Part shown: positions 1-8,407 of the stretch, in pieces | How the letters are laid out: each line of letters opens with the position of its first letter | Position numbering within the stretch: the stretch's first letter is position 1 | Translations under genes and position numbers: made by a program | The notes under the pieces: model-generated | The model's input: only the letters and a program-made list of their open reading frames with translations | What the model was told of the DNA's origin: nothing | Databases searched by the model: none | Assembly (NCBI RefSeq): GCF_004519335.1 | Contig: NZ_SOZD01000011.1 | Span: 1 to 64,000 of the forward strand | Source of the DNA: Jiella endophytica | GTDB taxonomy: Bacteria; Pseudomonadota; Alphaproteobacteria; Rhizobiales; Rhizobiaceae | Length of the DNA stretch: 64,000 bases | Direction: 5' to 3'

Positions 1-155
1 GCAAGGACAACGCGCCGCAGAACCTCGCCGTCTTGCGGCGCCTCGCCCTCAACGTCGCCAGACTGCATCCCGACAAGACCCCCATGCGACGAAAACTCCT
101 CAAGGCCGGATGGGACGAAAGCTTCTTTTTCGATCTCATTCGCCATATGCGATAG
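1..155 (+). CDS. ISAs1-type transposase, C-terminal fragment (cut by window edge)
   Basis: The frame beginning at base 3 is open to a TAG at 153-155 and gives 50 residues. They include KDNAPQNLAVLRRLALN and end in FFFDLIRHMR. This matches the conserved C-terminus of ISAs1-family (DDE) transposases, where the last segment reads roughly KDNAPENLALLRRLALN, then RRK, then a GWD(D/E) motif. The gene starts left of the window, so I cannot tell whether the element is intact or a remnant. No terminal inverted repeat is obvious in the bases after the stop. Confidence 0.75.
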   Translation, partial: KDNAPQNLAVLRRLALNVARLHPDKTPMRRKLLKAGWDESFFFDLIRHMR

Positions 156-254
156 ACCTGCCCTCAAGGGGGGAGATGCCCGGCAGGGCAGAGGGGGGTG
201 ATCATCTTATGCGAGCCCGGAAAAAGGCCTCGGCAATCTCCCCTTCAGATCAGT

Positions 255-276
255 GGGGCGCCATCGCCGGCGCCCC
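255..276 (-). terminator. Stem-loop downstream of ndk
   Basis: Eight perfect base pairs (GGGGCGCC / GGCGCCCC) around a 6-base loop lie 6 bases past the ndk stop. There is no T-run, so this is at best a weak intrinsic terminator or an mRNA 3' end stabiliser. Confidence 0.4.
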
Positions 277-282
277 GAAGCC

Positions 283-705
283 TCAGCCGACGATTTCGGT
301 CTCGGAGAACCAGTAGGCGATCTCCTGGGCGGCCGTCTCCGGCGCGTCGGAGCCGTGCACCGAATTCTCGCCGATCGACAGGGCGAATTCCTTGCGGATC
401 GTCCCCTCCTCGGCCTGGGTCGGATTGGTGGCGCCCATCACTTCGCGGTTCTTGGCGATGGCGTTCTCGCCCTGCAGCACCTGCACGACCGTCGGGCCGG
501 AAGACATCGAATCGACGAGCTCGCCGAAGAACGGCCGCTCCTTGTGGACGGCATAGAAGCCCTCGGCCTCGCGGCGGCTCATCCAGACGCGCTTGGAGGC
601 GACGACGGTGAGGCCGGCCTCTTCGAGCAGCTTGGTGATCGCGCCGGTCAGGTTGCGGCGCGTGGCATCGGGCTTGATCATGGAGAAGGTGCGTTCGACC
701 GCCAT
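283..705 (-). CDS. ndk: Nucleoside-diphosphate kinase
   Basis: This enzyme transfers the gamma-phosphate from NTPs to NDPs in the cytoplasm through a phosphohistidine. The product is 140 aa, the normal family length. It starts at [18 protein letters not shown], which aligns with the standard N-terminus; the longer reading to 774 only adds unrelated residues. The active-site histidine sits in the [12 protein letters not shown] motif near residue 117, and the nucleotide-binding residues around RPFF and MSSGPTV are present. It is transcribed in the same direction as the glutathione transferase-like gene upstream, and a stem-loop follows the stop. Confidence 0.97.
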   Translation of the reverse strand: MAVERTFSMIKPDATRRNLTGAITKLLEEAGLTVVASKRVWMSRREAEGFYAVHKERPFFGELVDSMSSGPTVVQVLQGENAIAKNREVMGATNPTQAEEGTIRKEFALSIGENSVHGSDAPETAAQEIAYWFSETEIVG

Positions 706-789
706 CTGGAAATCCTTGTTCTCAACGTTCGGGAAGGTGGCGCGACCTATAGCGGCGAGACATTTGGGGAGCAAGCCGATGGCGCGAAA

Positions 790-1482
790 TCAGGCAGCCG
801 CCGGCACCTTCCCGCCCTCGCCGTCATGAAGCGCCAGGCACCGCTCGAACCAGGCCGCCACCTCGTCTCCCGCCGGCAGGATCGGGAGCGGCGAGGTGAC
901 GCGCGCCCACTGGAAGGCGCCGAAGACGATGTAGTCGGCAAAGAGCGGGCTCTCGCCGCCGAGAAAGGCCTGCCTGGCGAGGATGGCGCGCAGCGGCTCG
1001 ATCGATTTGAGCAACGGCTCGACCCGCGCCTCGCGGTCGGCGACGAACGCTTCCAGCGTTGTGCCGAAAGCCTTTTCGCGGCTCTCGCGGAAATAGCTCT
1101 GGTCGCGCTCGCCAAGGCCGGCATGGATGTCGAGCACCACCAGCCGGGCGATCTGCGGATGGATGGTCCGCTGCGACCAGCTCTCGACGAAGCGCGACAG
1201 GGCGCGGCCACCCTCGCCGCCGAAGAGGCTCGGCCGGTCGGGATAGGTGGCCTCGAGATATTCGGCGATGGCGAAAGAATCGGCGACGAGCGTCTCGCCG
1301 TCCTTCAGGATCGGCACGATCTTCGAGAAGCCGCCCTCGAGGCCGGGGATCTCGGTGAAGCCGGCCGTCACGGTCTGAAAGTCGAGACCCTTGTGCTTCA
1401 GCGCCAGCCGCGCCTTCCAGCAATGCGGCGAGAACGGCCTGGCGGCATCGCTGCCGACGAGTTCGTAGAGCGTCATGGCCAT
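790..1482 (-). CDS. Glutathione S-transferase family protein
   Basis: The product is 230 aa with a thioredoxin-fold N-terminal GST domain (about residues 3-80) and an all-helical C-terminal domain. The first begins YELVGSDAARPFSPHCWKAR and contains the cis-proline and glutathione-contact segment KIVPILKDGETLVADSF. The second contains the N-capping-like LFADYIVFG motif. I chose the ATG at 1482 because GGGGAG lies about 7 bases upstream; the ATG at 1476 is a close alternative. The substrate is unknown. Related rhizobial proteins are grouped with beta-etherase/LigE-like GSTs, but that is only a family resemblance. Confidence 0.85.
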   Translation of the reverse strand: MAMTLYELVGSDAARPFSPHCWKARLALKHKGLDFQTVTAGFTEIPGLEGGFSKIVPILKDGETLVADSFAIAEYLEATYPDRPSLFGGEGGRALSRFVESWSQRTIHPQIARLVVLDIHAGLGERDQSYFRESREKAFGTTLEAFVADREARVEPLLKSIEPLRAILARQAFLGGESPLFADYIVFGAFQWARVTSPLPILPAGDEVAAWFERCLALHDGEGGKVPAAA

Positions 1483-1675
1483 GGTGGTCTCCCCGGGCGT
1501 TGCGCGGCGAGCCGGCACTTTTGCAGCCCCTCGCCAGTCCCGGAGACATTTAGCCAGCCATGGCGAAAGAAGATAGCCAGCGCGCTCGGCCAGGACGCGA
1601 CCAGATGCAGGGCGGAGACGCCGCGGCGACAGGTGGCCGGCAACGTCGAGACATTTGGATTTTGCAGGATGACGC

Positions 1676-1750
<75 letters not shown>

Positions 1751-1907
1751 GCTGCGGGCGCCTTATTCGATGATTTCGCCCGGCGCGTCAACACCCGATC
1801 ATCGGCTTTCGGCGGAAAGGCGGCGGCGCCTTGAAGTGCCTCGCCTTCCTGCCGGCGTTCCCTACCCGCCGCGGCTGGTGCCTGGCTTGCGCGGTGCCTC
1901 CGACGCC

Positions 1908-2513
1908 TCAGGCCCAGGGGCGCTCCTCGGCGAGGGTCTGTTCGAAATCCTCGATCCTGCCGGCCCGCTCCAGCGTCAGTCCGATGTCATCGAGGCCGTT
2001 GATCAGGCAGTGCTTGCGGAACGGATCGATCTCGAAGGTGATAGAGCCGCCGTCCGGCCCCGAGATCGTCTGGTTCTCGAGGTCGACGCTGAGCCGGGCA
2101 TTCGAGCCGCGCTCGGCATCGTCCATCAAGAGCGCCAGCTGCTCCGGCGTCACGCGGATCGGCAGGATGCCGTTCTTGAAGCAGTTGTTGTAGAAGATGT
2201 CGGCGAAGGACGTCGAGATCACGCAGCGGACGCCGAAGTCGAGCAGCGCCCATGGGGCGTGCTCGCGGGACGAGCCGCAGCCGAAATTGTCGCCGGCGAC
2301 GAGGATCTCGGCATTGCGATAGGCCGGCTTGTTGAGGACGAAATCAGGGTTCTCGGAGCCGTCGTCATTGTAGCGCAGCTCGTGGAACAGGCCCTTGCCG
2401 AGCCCGGTGCGCTTGATCGTCTTCAGAAAGTCCTTGGGGATGATCATGTCGGTATCGACATTGACGATCGGCAGGGGCGCGGCGACGCCGGTGAGCTTGT
2501 CGAATTTCTGCAT
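1908..2513 (-). CDS. leuD: 3-isopropylmalate dehydratase small subunit
   Basis: LeuD pairs with the Fe-S subunit LeuC to isomerise 2- and 3-isopropylmalate in leucine synthesis. The 201-aa product is full length and shows the swivel-domain signatures [17 protein letters not shown] near the N-terminus and [17 protein letters not shown], where the substrate-binding loop lies. It ends in [14 protein letters not shown], typical of the alpha- and gammaproteobacterial LeuD group. A GGAGG lies about 9 bases before the ATG. leuC is not in the window, so the subunits are encoded apart. Confidence 0.97.
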   Translation of the reverse strand: MQKFDKLTGVAAPLPIVNVDTDMIIPKDFLKTIKRTGLGKGLFHELRYNDDGSENPDFVLNKPAYRNAEILVAGDNFGCGSSREHAPWALLDFGVRCVISTSFADIFYNNCFKNGILPIRVTPEQLALLMDDAERGSNARLSVDLENQTISGPDGGSITFEIDPFRKHCLINGLDDIGLTLERAGRIEDFEQTLAEERPWA

Positions 2514-2621
2514 GGGTCGCGACCTCCGATCTTAATTGCTTGCGCGATGGCTTACTCCGTTGCAGGAAACGAGGCAAATCGTGACGCGGATCCGTCCGTG
2601 CCACGCAATCAAGCCCGCCTC

Positions 2622-3524
2622 ATGGTTCGCGATCCGATGCTCCTACGCTCGCTGCTCTTCGTGCCGGCCGCCAACGGCCGGGCGCTGGAAAAATCCGAGG
2701 CTCTGGCCGCCGACGGCCTGATCTACGACCTCGAGGATTCGGCCGCGCCGCAAGCCAAGGACGAAGCGCGCGAGCGGCTGCGCGAGCATCTCGGCAAGAC
2801 CCGCCATCCGGGGCCGAAGATCGTCCGGATCAATCCGCTCGACAGCCGCGAGGGCACCGAGGACCTGTTGATGGCGCGCGGCGCGGGCGTCGATGCAGTG
2901 CTTCTGACGAAGGTCGAGGACAGCGACGTGCTCAAGGACGCGTCGCGGGCGCTCGACGAGATGGACGCGCCGGCACGGCTGCGGCTCTGGGCAATGGTCG
3001 AGACGCCGCGCGGCATCGTCAGGGCCGAAAAGATCGCCCGCAAGGGCGTGCGCGGCCGGCTCTCGGGCTTCGTCGTCGGGCCGAACGACATCCAGCTCGC
3101 GACGAATGTCCTGCCGGATGCCGAGCGCACCGAACTCCTGCCATGGTTGATGCAGATCGTGCTGGCGGCCAAGGCCAACGGGCTGCACGTCCTCGACGGC
3201 GTCTATCGCGATTTTCGCGACCACGAGGGCTATGCCCGCGAATGCGCCGCCGGCCGGCGCATGGGCTTCGACGGCAAGACGCTGATCCATCCGGCGCAGA
3301 TCGAGCCGGCGAATGCCGCCTTCGGCCCAAGCGATGCCGCGATCGCCGAGGCCGAAGCGATCGTCGCCGCCTTCAGGCGGCCGGAAAATGCCCAGAAGGG
3401 CGTGATTCAGATCGACGGGCGGATGGTCGAGCGGCTGCATCTCACCGATGCGCGCCGGATCCTCGCCATGCGCGACGCCATCGCCGCGCGCAACGCCGCT
3501 TCAGCCAACACGGACAGCCGATGA
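2622..3524 (+). CDS. HpcH/HpaI aldolase/citrate lyase family (CitE-like CoA ester lyase)
   Basis: The product is about 300 aa with the CitE-like TIM-barrel features. These are RSLLFVPAANGRALEKS at the start, LIYDLEDSAAP (acidic metal and substrate contacts), the arginine in IVRINPLDS, WAMVETPRGI (metal-binding Glu), VGPNDIQLA and MGFDGKTLIHPAQIEPAN. Family members cleave or hydrolyse CoA esters such as malyl-CoA or citramalyl-CoA; which one applies here is not readable. ATG codons at 2547, 2622 and 2637 are in frame and none has a strong ribosome site. I chose 2622 because it keeps the family N-terminus. The stop overlaps the next start (ATGA). Confidence 0.85.
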   Translation: MVRDPMLLRSLLFVPAANGRALEKSEALAADGLIYDLEDSAAPQAKDEARERLREHLGKTRHPGPKIVRINPLDSREGTEDLLMARGAGVDAVLLTKVEDSDVLKDASRALDEMDAPARLRLWAMVETPRGIVRAEKIARKGVRGRLSGFVVGPNDIQLATNVLPDAERTELLPWLMQIVLAAKANGLHVLDGVYRDFRDHEGYARECAAGRRMGFDGKTLIHPAQIEPANAAFGPSDAAIAEAEAIVAAFRRPENAQKGVIQIDGRMVERLHLTDARRILAMRDAIAARNAASANTDSR

Positions 3525-3727
3525 AACTCTACCGCTTTCTCTCCGGCCCGGACGATGCCAGCTTCTGCCACAAGGTCTCGCTGGCGCTGTCGAAGGGATG
3601 GGAACTCCATGGCTCGCCGACCTACGCCTTCGATGCCGAGACGAAGACCATGCGCTGCGGCCAGGCGGTGACGAAGACCGTCGACGGCAAGGCCTACGAT
3701 CCGGCGATGAAGCTTGGCGAGCAATAA
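3521..3727 (+). CDS. Small DUF1737-type protein
   Basis: This 68-residue protein starts MKLYRFLSGPDDASFCHKVS and has the KGWELHGSPTY segment typical of DUF1737. These are short alphaproteobacterial proteins of unknown function in which a trailing QAV(T/V)K stretch is also common. The ATG overlaps the stop of the CitE-like gene, so the two are probably translationally coupled. No signal peptide or membrane segment is visible. Confidence 0.8.
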   Translation: MKLYRFLSGPDDASFCHKVSLALSKGWELHGSPTYAFDAETKTMRCGQAVTKTVDGKAYDPAMKLGEQ

Positions 3728-4430
3728 GGCAGGAGATTCGCGCAACCGCCGATCGCTCGTCGCCAGATGTCTGCGCAGCCTTGTCGCGCTGGTCGCTGTG
3801 GCGGCCCTGGCACTCCTCGTCGGTGTCGTCGTGCCGCGCGGCGGACCGGTTTCCGAGGGCGACGACGGTCCGCCGCGGCAGATCCTCGTCCTCAAAGGCC
3901 CGATCCACAGCGACATCGCGCTTCCTGCCGATCCTTCGACACGGCAGCATTTCGCCTTTCTCGCCGATGCCGGGCTGCCCCTCGACCAGCTGAACGCCGC
4001 CTGGATCATCGTCGGCTGGGGCGGGCGCACCTTCTACACCGAAACGCCGACATGGTCCGACCTACGGCCGGTGCCGTTGCTGCGCACGCTGACCGGCGAT
4101 GCCGCCGCGCTCCATGTCGAGCTTGCCGGCGTCATCGATACGCGCAATCCGGAAGTTATGTCGATCGACCTGTCCGACAAAGCCTATCGGGACCTCGTCG
4201 CTGCCGTTCTGGGCAGCTTCACGCCCGGCGAAGACGGCCGGCCGAGGGAGATCGTCGGGGCCGGCTACGGTGAGTTCGACCGGTTCTTCGAGGCCCGCTG
4301 GACGTTCCATCTCATGTCCAACTGCAACAGCTGGACGGCCGCGATGCTGCGGAAAGGCGGCCAGACGACCGGTCTCTGGACGCCGCTGCCCCAGGCCCTG
4401 TTCCTGTCCCTTGCCCTGCACGCCGACTGA
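3714..4430 (+). CDS. DUF2459 (TIGR02117-type) membrane-anchored protein
   Basis: The product is about 238 aa with one N-terminal membrane anchor (SLVALVAVAALALLVGVVV). The exported domain carries family features: ILVLKGPIHSDIALP, IIVGWGGRTFYTETPTW, and near the C-terminus FHLMSNCNSWTAAMLRKGG with a possible catalytic Cys and His. The function of the family is unknown. The frame has no ATG at its head, so I used the TTG at 3714, which overlaps the previous gene by 14 bases; the exact start is uncertain. Co-directional with the two genes before it. Confidence 0.72.
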   Translation: MASNKAGDSRNRRSLVARCLRSLVALVAVAALALLVGVVVPRGGPVSEGDDGPPRQILVLKGPIHSDIALPADPSTRQHFAFLADAGLPLDQLNAAWIIVGWGGRTFYTETPTWSDLRPVPLLRTLTGDAAALHVELAGVIDTRNPEVMSIDLSDKAYRDLVAAVLGSFTPGEDGRPREIVGAGYGEFDRFFEARWTFHLMSNCNSWTAAMLRKGGQTTGLWTPLPQALFLSLALHAD

Positions 4431-4457
4431 GACCCTGCACGACGCCGGCAAACAGCG

Positions 4458-4871
4458 TCAGTCGGCCTCGCGCTCCAGCGCTTCCATGTCGTCGTCGGAC
4501 AGGCCGAAATGGTGGCCGATCTCGTGGATCAGCACATGGCGGACGATCGCTTCGAGGGTGTCGTCCTGCTCGGCCCAGTAGTCGAGGATCGGCCGTCGAT
4601 AGAGCAGGATGCGGTTGGTCATCTCGCCGGTGGCGGCCACGCCCATATAGCCGATCGGGCGTCCCTCGAAGAGGCCGAGAATGTCGAACTCGGTCTCGAG
4701 CTCCATCTCGCGGATGACGTCCTCTTCGGGAAAGTCGGCGACGATGAAGCGGATCTCGCCGCAGAGCGAGCGGAACTCCTCCGGCAGGTCGGCATAGGCT
4801 TCGACGGCAAGCGTCTCGATATCGGAAAGGCTCGGTGCCCGGCCAAGGCCCATGCCAAGCGATCCACCCAT
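4458..4871 (-). CDS. Zincin-like metallopeptidase family protein
   Basis: The product is 137 aa. It belongs to the small predicted Zn-dependent protease group (COG3824, DUF1025-like). The motif HVLIHEIGHHFGLSDDDM gives the HExxHxxGxxD zinc site near the C-terminus. DLPEEFR and GLFEGRPIGYMG are also typical. I took the ATG at 4871 because GGGAGGACGGGAG directly precedes it; the frame extends further only into low-complexity sequence. No signal peptide, so it is probably cytoplasmic. Substrate unknown. Confidence 0.88.
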   Translation of the reverse strand: MGGSLGMGLGRAPSLSDIETLAVEAYADLPEEFRSLCGEIRFIVADFPEEDVIREMELETEFDILGLFEGRPIGYMGVAATGEMTNRILLYRRPILDYWAEQDDTLEAIVRHVLIHEIGHHFGLSDDDMEALEREAD

Positions 4872-5008
4872 CTCCCGTCCTCCCGCCTTGCTGCGTCGGC
4901 GATGAGATAGGATCGCGGCCCGCCTCGCGAAAGTCCCGGGCCGCGACATTGCGGCCGGAAGCGGGCGAATCGCCGCCGAGCGTCATGCTTGTCCGTCGCC
5001 CGGATACG

Positions 5009-5047
5009 AAAAACGCTGCTCCGGCCAGTGGCCGGGGCAGCGTTTTC
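5009..5047 (-). terminator. Intrinsic terminator of infC
   Basis: A long hairpin (AAAACGCTGC-CCCGGCC on the minus strand, pairing with GGCCGG-GCAGCGTTTTT) ends in a run of five T. It lies about 70 bases beyond the infC stop. The other strand also ends in TTTT, so it could work in both directions. Confidence 0.85.
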
Positions 5048-5115
5048 GTTCATGTCGTAACCTGCAATTCGGCCAATGTGCAGGCCGGCAAGGCTGGCCG
5101 CGTCGCCTTCGGGGA

Positions 5116-5655
5116 TCAGCCCCGCGGCGCCAGCACCATCATCATCTGACGGCCTTCGAGCTTCGGCTCGGCCTCGACCTTGGAATATTCCGCCGTCTCT
5201 TCCTTCACGCGGTTGAGCAGCTGCATCCCGAGTTCCTGATGCGCCATCTCGCGGCCGCGGAAGCGAAGCGTGACCTTCACCTTGTCGCCCTCGTCGAAGA
5301 ACCGTCGCACCGACTTCATCTTCGTCTCGTAGTCGTGCTCGTCGATATTCGGCCGCATCTTGATCTCTTTGACCTCGATGGTCTTCTGGCGCTTGCGCGC
5401 CTCGGCGGCCTTCTTCTGGTTCTCGTATTTCAGCTTGCCGAGGTCGAGGATCTTGCAGACGGGCGGATTGGCGGTCGGAACGATCTCGACGAGATCGAGG
5501 CCAGCCTCTTCGGCGATCGCCAGCGCTTCCTGCGTCGCGATCTGGCCGCGATTCTGGCCTTCGTGGTCGATGAGCTGGATCTCCGGGACGCGGATCTCTC
5601 GATTGGAGCGGGGCCCCTCCTTCTGAGCAGGCGGTGCACGAAATGGTCTGCGAAT
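5116..5655 (-). CDS. infC: Translation initiation factor IF-3, ATT start codon
   Basis: IF-3 binds the 30S subunit, discriminates against wrong start codons and keeps subunits apart. The two-domain structure is complete: an N-terminal domain with [19 protein letters not shown], a lysine-rich linker [16 protein letters not shown], and a C-terminal domain with [30 protein letters not shown] and ending MMMVLAPRG. No ATG fits. The conserved N-terminus RRPFRAPP begins directly after an ATT at 5655-5653, with GGAG 9 bases upstream. From there the length is 179 aa, the family norm. An AUU start on infC is the known basis of IF-3 autoregulation in E. coli. The frame can be read further upstream to 5775, but that stretch is unlike IF-3. 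Confidence 0.95.
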   Translation of the reverse strand: MRRPFRAPPAQKEGPRSNREIRVPEIQLIDHEGQNRGQIATQEALAIAEEAGLDLVEIVPTANPPVCKILDLGKLKYENQKKAAEARKRQKTIEVKEIKMRPNIDEHDYETKMKSVRRFFDEGDKVKVTLRFRGREMAHQELGMQLLNRVKEETAEYSKVEAEPKLEGRQMMMVLAPRG

Positions 5656-6035
5656 GGTCGTAATCTCCGGTCGTTGACGACTGATTGTGGAGGAGGAAAC
5701 ACGCGAGGTCGAAATCGGTTTCGATCGTCCGTCGCGCGGGTCCACCGAAAGCGCAAAGCAACGCCTTCGCGTCACCTATAGCATCCCTCGGCGCTTTTGG
5801 CACCTGCGGGGCGGGCCGGAAACGCCATTTCCGGCCGCGGCCAGGCCCGCAAAATCATCTGCGGTTGGCTCCGGCGCCGGTCTTGATATGGCCATGATAC
5901 CGCCGCTTGCAAGCGGCAGGGCTCCTTTCGTCGGCGCGCCGGCCGGCATTGCCGGCTTTTGCGGGCCGCCCTTGCGGTGCCCTGCCCGGCCGTGAGACTT
6001 GGCGGTTCATAAACCTTCGAACCAAGGGTGACGAC
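5656..6035. other. Divergent intergenic region between infC and the hydrolase gene
   Basis: This 380-base gap must carry the infC leader and promoter and those of the hydrolase. A perfect 16-base palindrome (GCCGCTTGCAAGCGGC, 5902-5917) is visible. A short GCCGGC-ATT-GCCGGC hairpin followed by TTTT lies at 5942-5960. Neither can be assigned a role. Frames here are shadows of an infC extension. Confidence 0.5.
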
Positions 6036-6860
6036 ATGCCTGCCGACACGACCACGACCGACGGGGCTTCGGGCGAAATCGCAGGGCGGCTGACCGTCGA
6101 CACCGGCACCTCCGCGCGCGAGATCGCCTGTCGCAGGATCACCGGCAAGGCCCCGACCATCGTCTGGCTCGGCGGTTACCGCTCCGACATGCGCGGCACC
6201 AAGGCCGAGCACCTTCTCGGCTTTGCGAAGAGCCACGGCCTCGGCTACTGCCGCTTCGACTATTCCGGCCATGGCGAATCCTCCGGCCGCTTCGAGGACG
6301 GCACGATCGGCGGCTGGACGGAAGAAAGCGCGGCGGTGCTGAACTCCCTCGGCAAGGCCCCGCTCGTCCTCGCCGGCTCCTCCATGGGCGCCTGGATCGC
6401 GCTCAATCTCGTGCGCCGGGCAAAGGAATTCGGCCTCGAAGGCCGGATCAAGGGGTTGCTGCTCCTCGCGCCGGCACCGGATTTCACCGAGCGGCTGCTG
6501 TTGCCGAAGCTCTCGGCCGAGCAGCGCGCCGCCATCGAAACCGACGGCCGCCTCGAAATCCCCTCCGACTATTCCGACGAGCCGGACCTTTATACCCGCG
6601 CGCTGTTCGAGGACGGACGGAAGAACCTCGTGCTCGACGGTCTGATCGACACCGGCTGCCCGGTCACCATCATCCAGGGCATGGCCGACGCCGACGTCCC
6701 CTATGAACACGCCCTCACGCTCGTTGAGCACCTGCCGCACCACGCGGTGATCCTCAGCCTGGTGCGCGACGGCGATCACCGCCTGTCGCGGCCGCAGGAC
6801 CTCGACCTGATCGGCCGCAGCCTCGCCGATCTCGTCGAAACGGCCGGAGAGATGGCCTGA
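6036..6860 (+). CDS. Alpha/beta hydrolase
   Basis: The product is 274 aa with an alpha/beta hydrolase fold. The oxyanion segment is IVWLGGYRSDM, the strand before the first helix contains FDYSGHGESSGRFEDG, and the nucleophile elbow is AGSSMGAW (Ser). The acid lies probably in IIQGMADADVPY and the catalytic His in DGDHRLSRPQD. The layout resembles the YqiA/ABHD10-like serine esterases seen in rhizobia. It starts at the ATG at 6036 after AAGGGTGACGAC. No signal peptide. Substrate unknown. Confidence 0.88.
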   Translation: MPADTTTTDGASGEIAGRLTVDTGTSAREIACRRITGKAPTIVWLGGYRSDMRGTKAEHLLGFAKSHGLGYCRFDYSGHGESSGRFEDGTIGGWTEESAAVLNSLGKAPLVLAGSSMGAWIALNLVRRAKEFGLEGRIKGLLLLAPAPDFTERLLLPKLSAEQRAAIETDGRLEIPSDYSDEPDLYTRALFEDGRKNLVLDGLIDTGCPVTIIQGMADADVPYEHALTLVEHLPHHAVILSLVRDGDHRLSRPQDLDLIGRSLADLVETAGEMA

Positions 6861-7075
6861 CGCCTGCGGAAATCCACAGTGCGAGGCGTTTCAGTCGCGC
6901 GAGTGTGACACCGATGTCACAGAGCGCGCGGCCGATCTGAATTCCGTTATATTTTCCAACACTTAAACCGCAGCTTGCCCGAAGCTCGCCCCATCCTGCG
7001 GGTGTATCCTGCGTGAAGCCTTCGCCAATCTGTTGCCTGGCTGGCGCGGCACCCCGCTTTGCGCTGCACAATAGA

Positions 7076-7104
7076 TTGACACTTTTTCCGAATGCACCGA
7101 ACAT
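7076..7104 (+). promoter_or_regulatory. Possible sigma-70-type promoter before the BTLCP gene
   Basis: A consensus -35 box TTGACA (7076-7081) is followed after 17 bases by a weak -10, GAACAT (7099-7104). It lies about 40 bases before the start codon. The -10 is poor, so this is tentative. Confidence 0.35.
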
Positions 7105-7143
7105 CGGCAGATCAGCATCATAGACCTGCGGATGAGGGGACGC

Positions 7144-7770
7144 ATGGAGAGAATTTGCGCGATTGGCGCCACGCTCGTGCTTTGCCTGACGGTCATTCTG
7201 TCGACCGGCACGGCCCGAGCCATCGAAGCGAGGGGACCATTCATGCAGATCGGCGTCTCGGCACCGAGACCCATCGGCCACCGGGACTTCTGCCGGCGCA
7301 ATCCCGACGAATGCCGGCCGATCGCCCGCCGCGGCCGCCCGACGCCCGTCAAGCTCGACCCGGCCCTCGTCCACGCCATCGCGGCGATCAATCTCTCGGT
7401 CAATTCGAGCGTCAAGGCGGAGTCCGACGAGGATCTCTACGGCGTCGAGGAATACTGGACCTATCCCGGCAAGGCCGGCGACTGTGAGGACTTCGCGCTG
7501 GAAAAGCGCCGCCTGCTGCATGAGAAGGCGAAGATCGACTATGCCGACCTGCTCCTGACCGTGGTGCGCAAGACCAATGGCGAGGGCCACGCCGTGCTCA
7601 CGCTGCACACCACCGACGGCGACTTCATCCTCGACAATCTCAACTGGCGCATCCTGCCCTGGCACGAGACGCCCTACGCCTTTTTAAAGCGTCAGAGCAC
7701 GGCCGATCCCGGCAAGTGGAACCGCATCACCAACGGCCGCGACGTGCTGGTCGGCGCGGTGAAGCGGTAG
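7144..7770 (+). CDS. Transglutaminase-like cysteine peptidase (BTLCP, DUF920), exported
   Basis: The product is about 208 aa with a signal peptide (ICAIGATLVLCLTVILSTGTARA, cut near ARA). The papain-like triad is visible: Cys in GDCEDFALEKR, His in EGHAVLTLHT, and Asp in ILDNLNWRI. BTLCPs are bacterial transglutaminase-like proteases; the LapG subgroup cleaves an adhesin under c-di-GMP control, but no LapD partner is nearby. GAGGGG lies 4 bases before the ATG at 7144; an in-frame ATG at 7132 is possible but poorly placed. Confidence 0.87.
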   Translation: MERICAIGATLVLCLTVILSTGTARAIEARGPFMQIGVSAPRPIGHRDFCRRNPDECRPIARRGRPTPVKLDPALVHAIAAINLSVNSSVKAESDEDLYGVEEYWTYPGKAGDCEDFALEKRRLLHEKAKIDYADLLLTVVRKTNGEGHAVLTLHTTDGDFILDNLNWRILPWHETPYAFLKRQSTADPGKWNRITNGRDVLVGAVKR

Positions 7771-8111
7771 CACCCAAGCTCGCTGAAACCGAAGACCGGA
7801 GAGCCGCCAGCGCGGCTCTTCGCCGTTTCCGGCGAGGTGCGAAAGCCTGCTTGATCTCCGCCGAAGCGACTGCCGCGAAAAGATTTCCGCTTCTTTAACT
7901 GATTGATATTCAGCCAGCCATCTTTAGCCTAAAGTCCGATGCTAGAACAAAGACGTGGCGCCGATCCGGGAGGTCGCCGCGTCTCGAAAAGCGGCCTCGG
8001 GAGGGCTGCATGCCGCCGCGATCGGCGGCCCCACCCCCAGCATTCGTGCTTTCAAGCAAAAGTCATCGCTTGTCTGCTTCCGGTAACGCGGTTCGAAGGA
8101 TCGGAACTCGC
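7771..8111. other. Intergenic region with no recognised gene
   Basis: Apart from the stem-loop at 7800-7819 I see nothing clear. A locally AT-rich stretch around 7885-7935 could hold a promoter for the small frame that follows. Confidence 0.4.
7800..7819 (+). terminator. Stem-loop after the BTLCP gene
   Basis: AGAGCCGC and GCGGCTCT pair perfectly around a 4-base loop, 30 bases past the stop. Only a broken T-run follows, so termination would be weak. Confidence 0.45.
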
Positions 8112-8297
8112 ATGCGGATCGATGAGGACAAGGATCTGGCGGAACAGGTGGAGGGCGCCCTTCGGGCACTCGGTATCGCCGCGACACGCAAAGCCGCCGA
8201 CCAGTCGCCGGGCATCACCGGCGCCGTTTCGGACCTTCGCAAGAGCGCGATGCGCCCCGAGGTCAGGGCCGAACGCAATTTCCACGGCGAAGACTGA
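8112..8297 (+). CDS. Possible small hypothetical protein
   Basis: A 61-residue charged frame starts MRIDEDKDLAEQVEGALRAL. It contains an amphipathic helix-like start and no known motif. AAGGATCGGA precedes the ATG but is spaced too far to be convincing. The opposite strand is also open here, so coding is uncertain. Confidence 0.3.
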   Translation: MRIDEDKDLAEQVEGALRALGIAATRKAADQSPGITGAVSDLRKSAMRPEVRAERNFHGED

Positions 8298-8407
8298 GGC
8301 CGGAACGGCCATAGCGGGTGGGGCCCCGTGATAGAGGCTACGCTCCAGCGCCCATCACACCCGCAGGCGACCGAAGGACGGCTCGCCGCAAGCCATGACA
8401 AATCGCT

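Noticed and set aside
5656-5775. Upstream ATG start for infC at 5775
   Set aside because: The extra 40 residues are unlike IF-3, and the ATT at 5655 has the ribosome site and the correct N-terminus.
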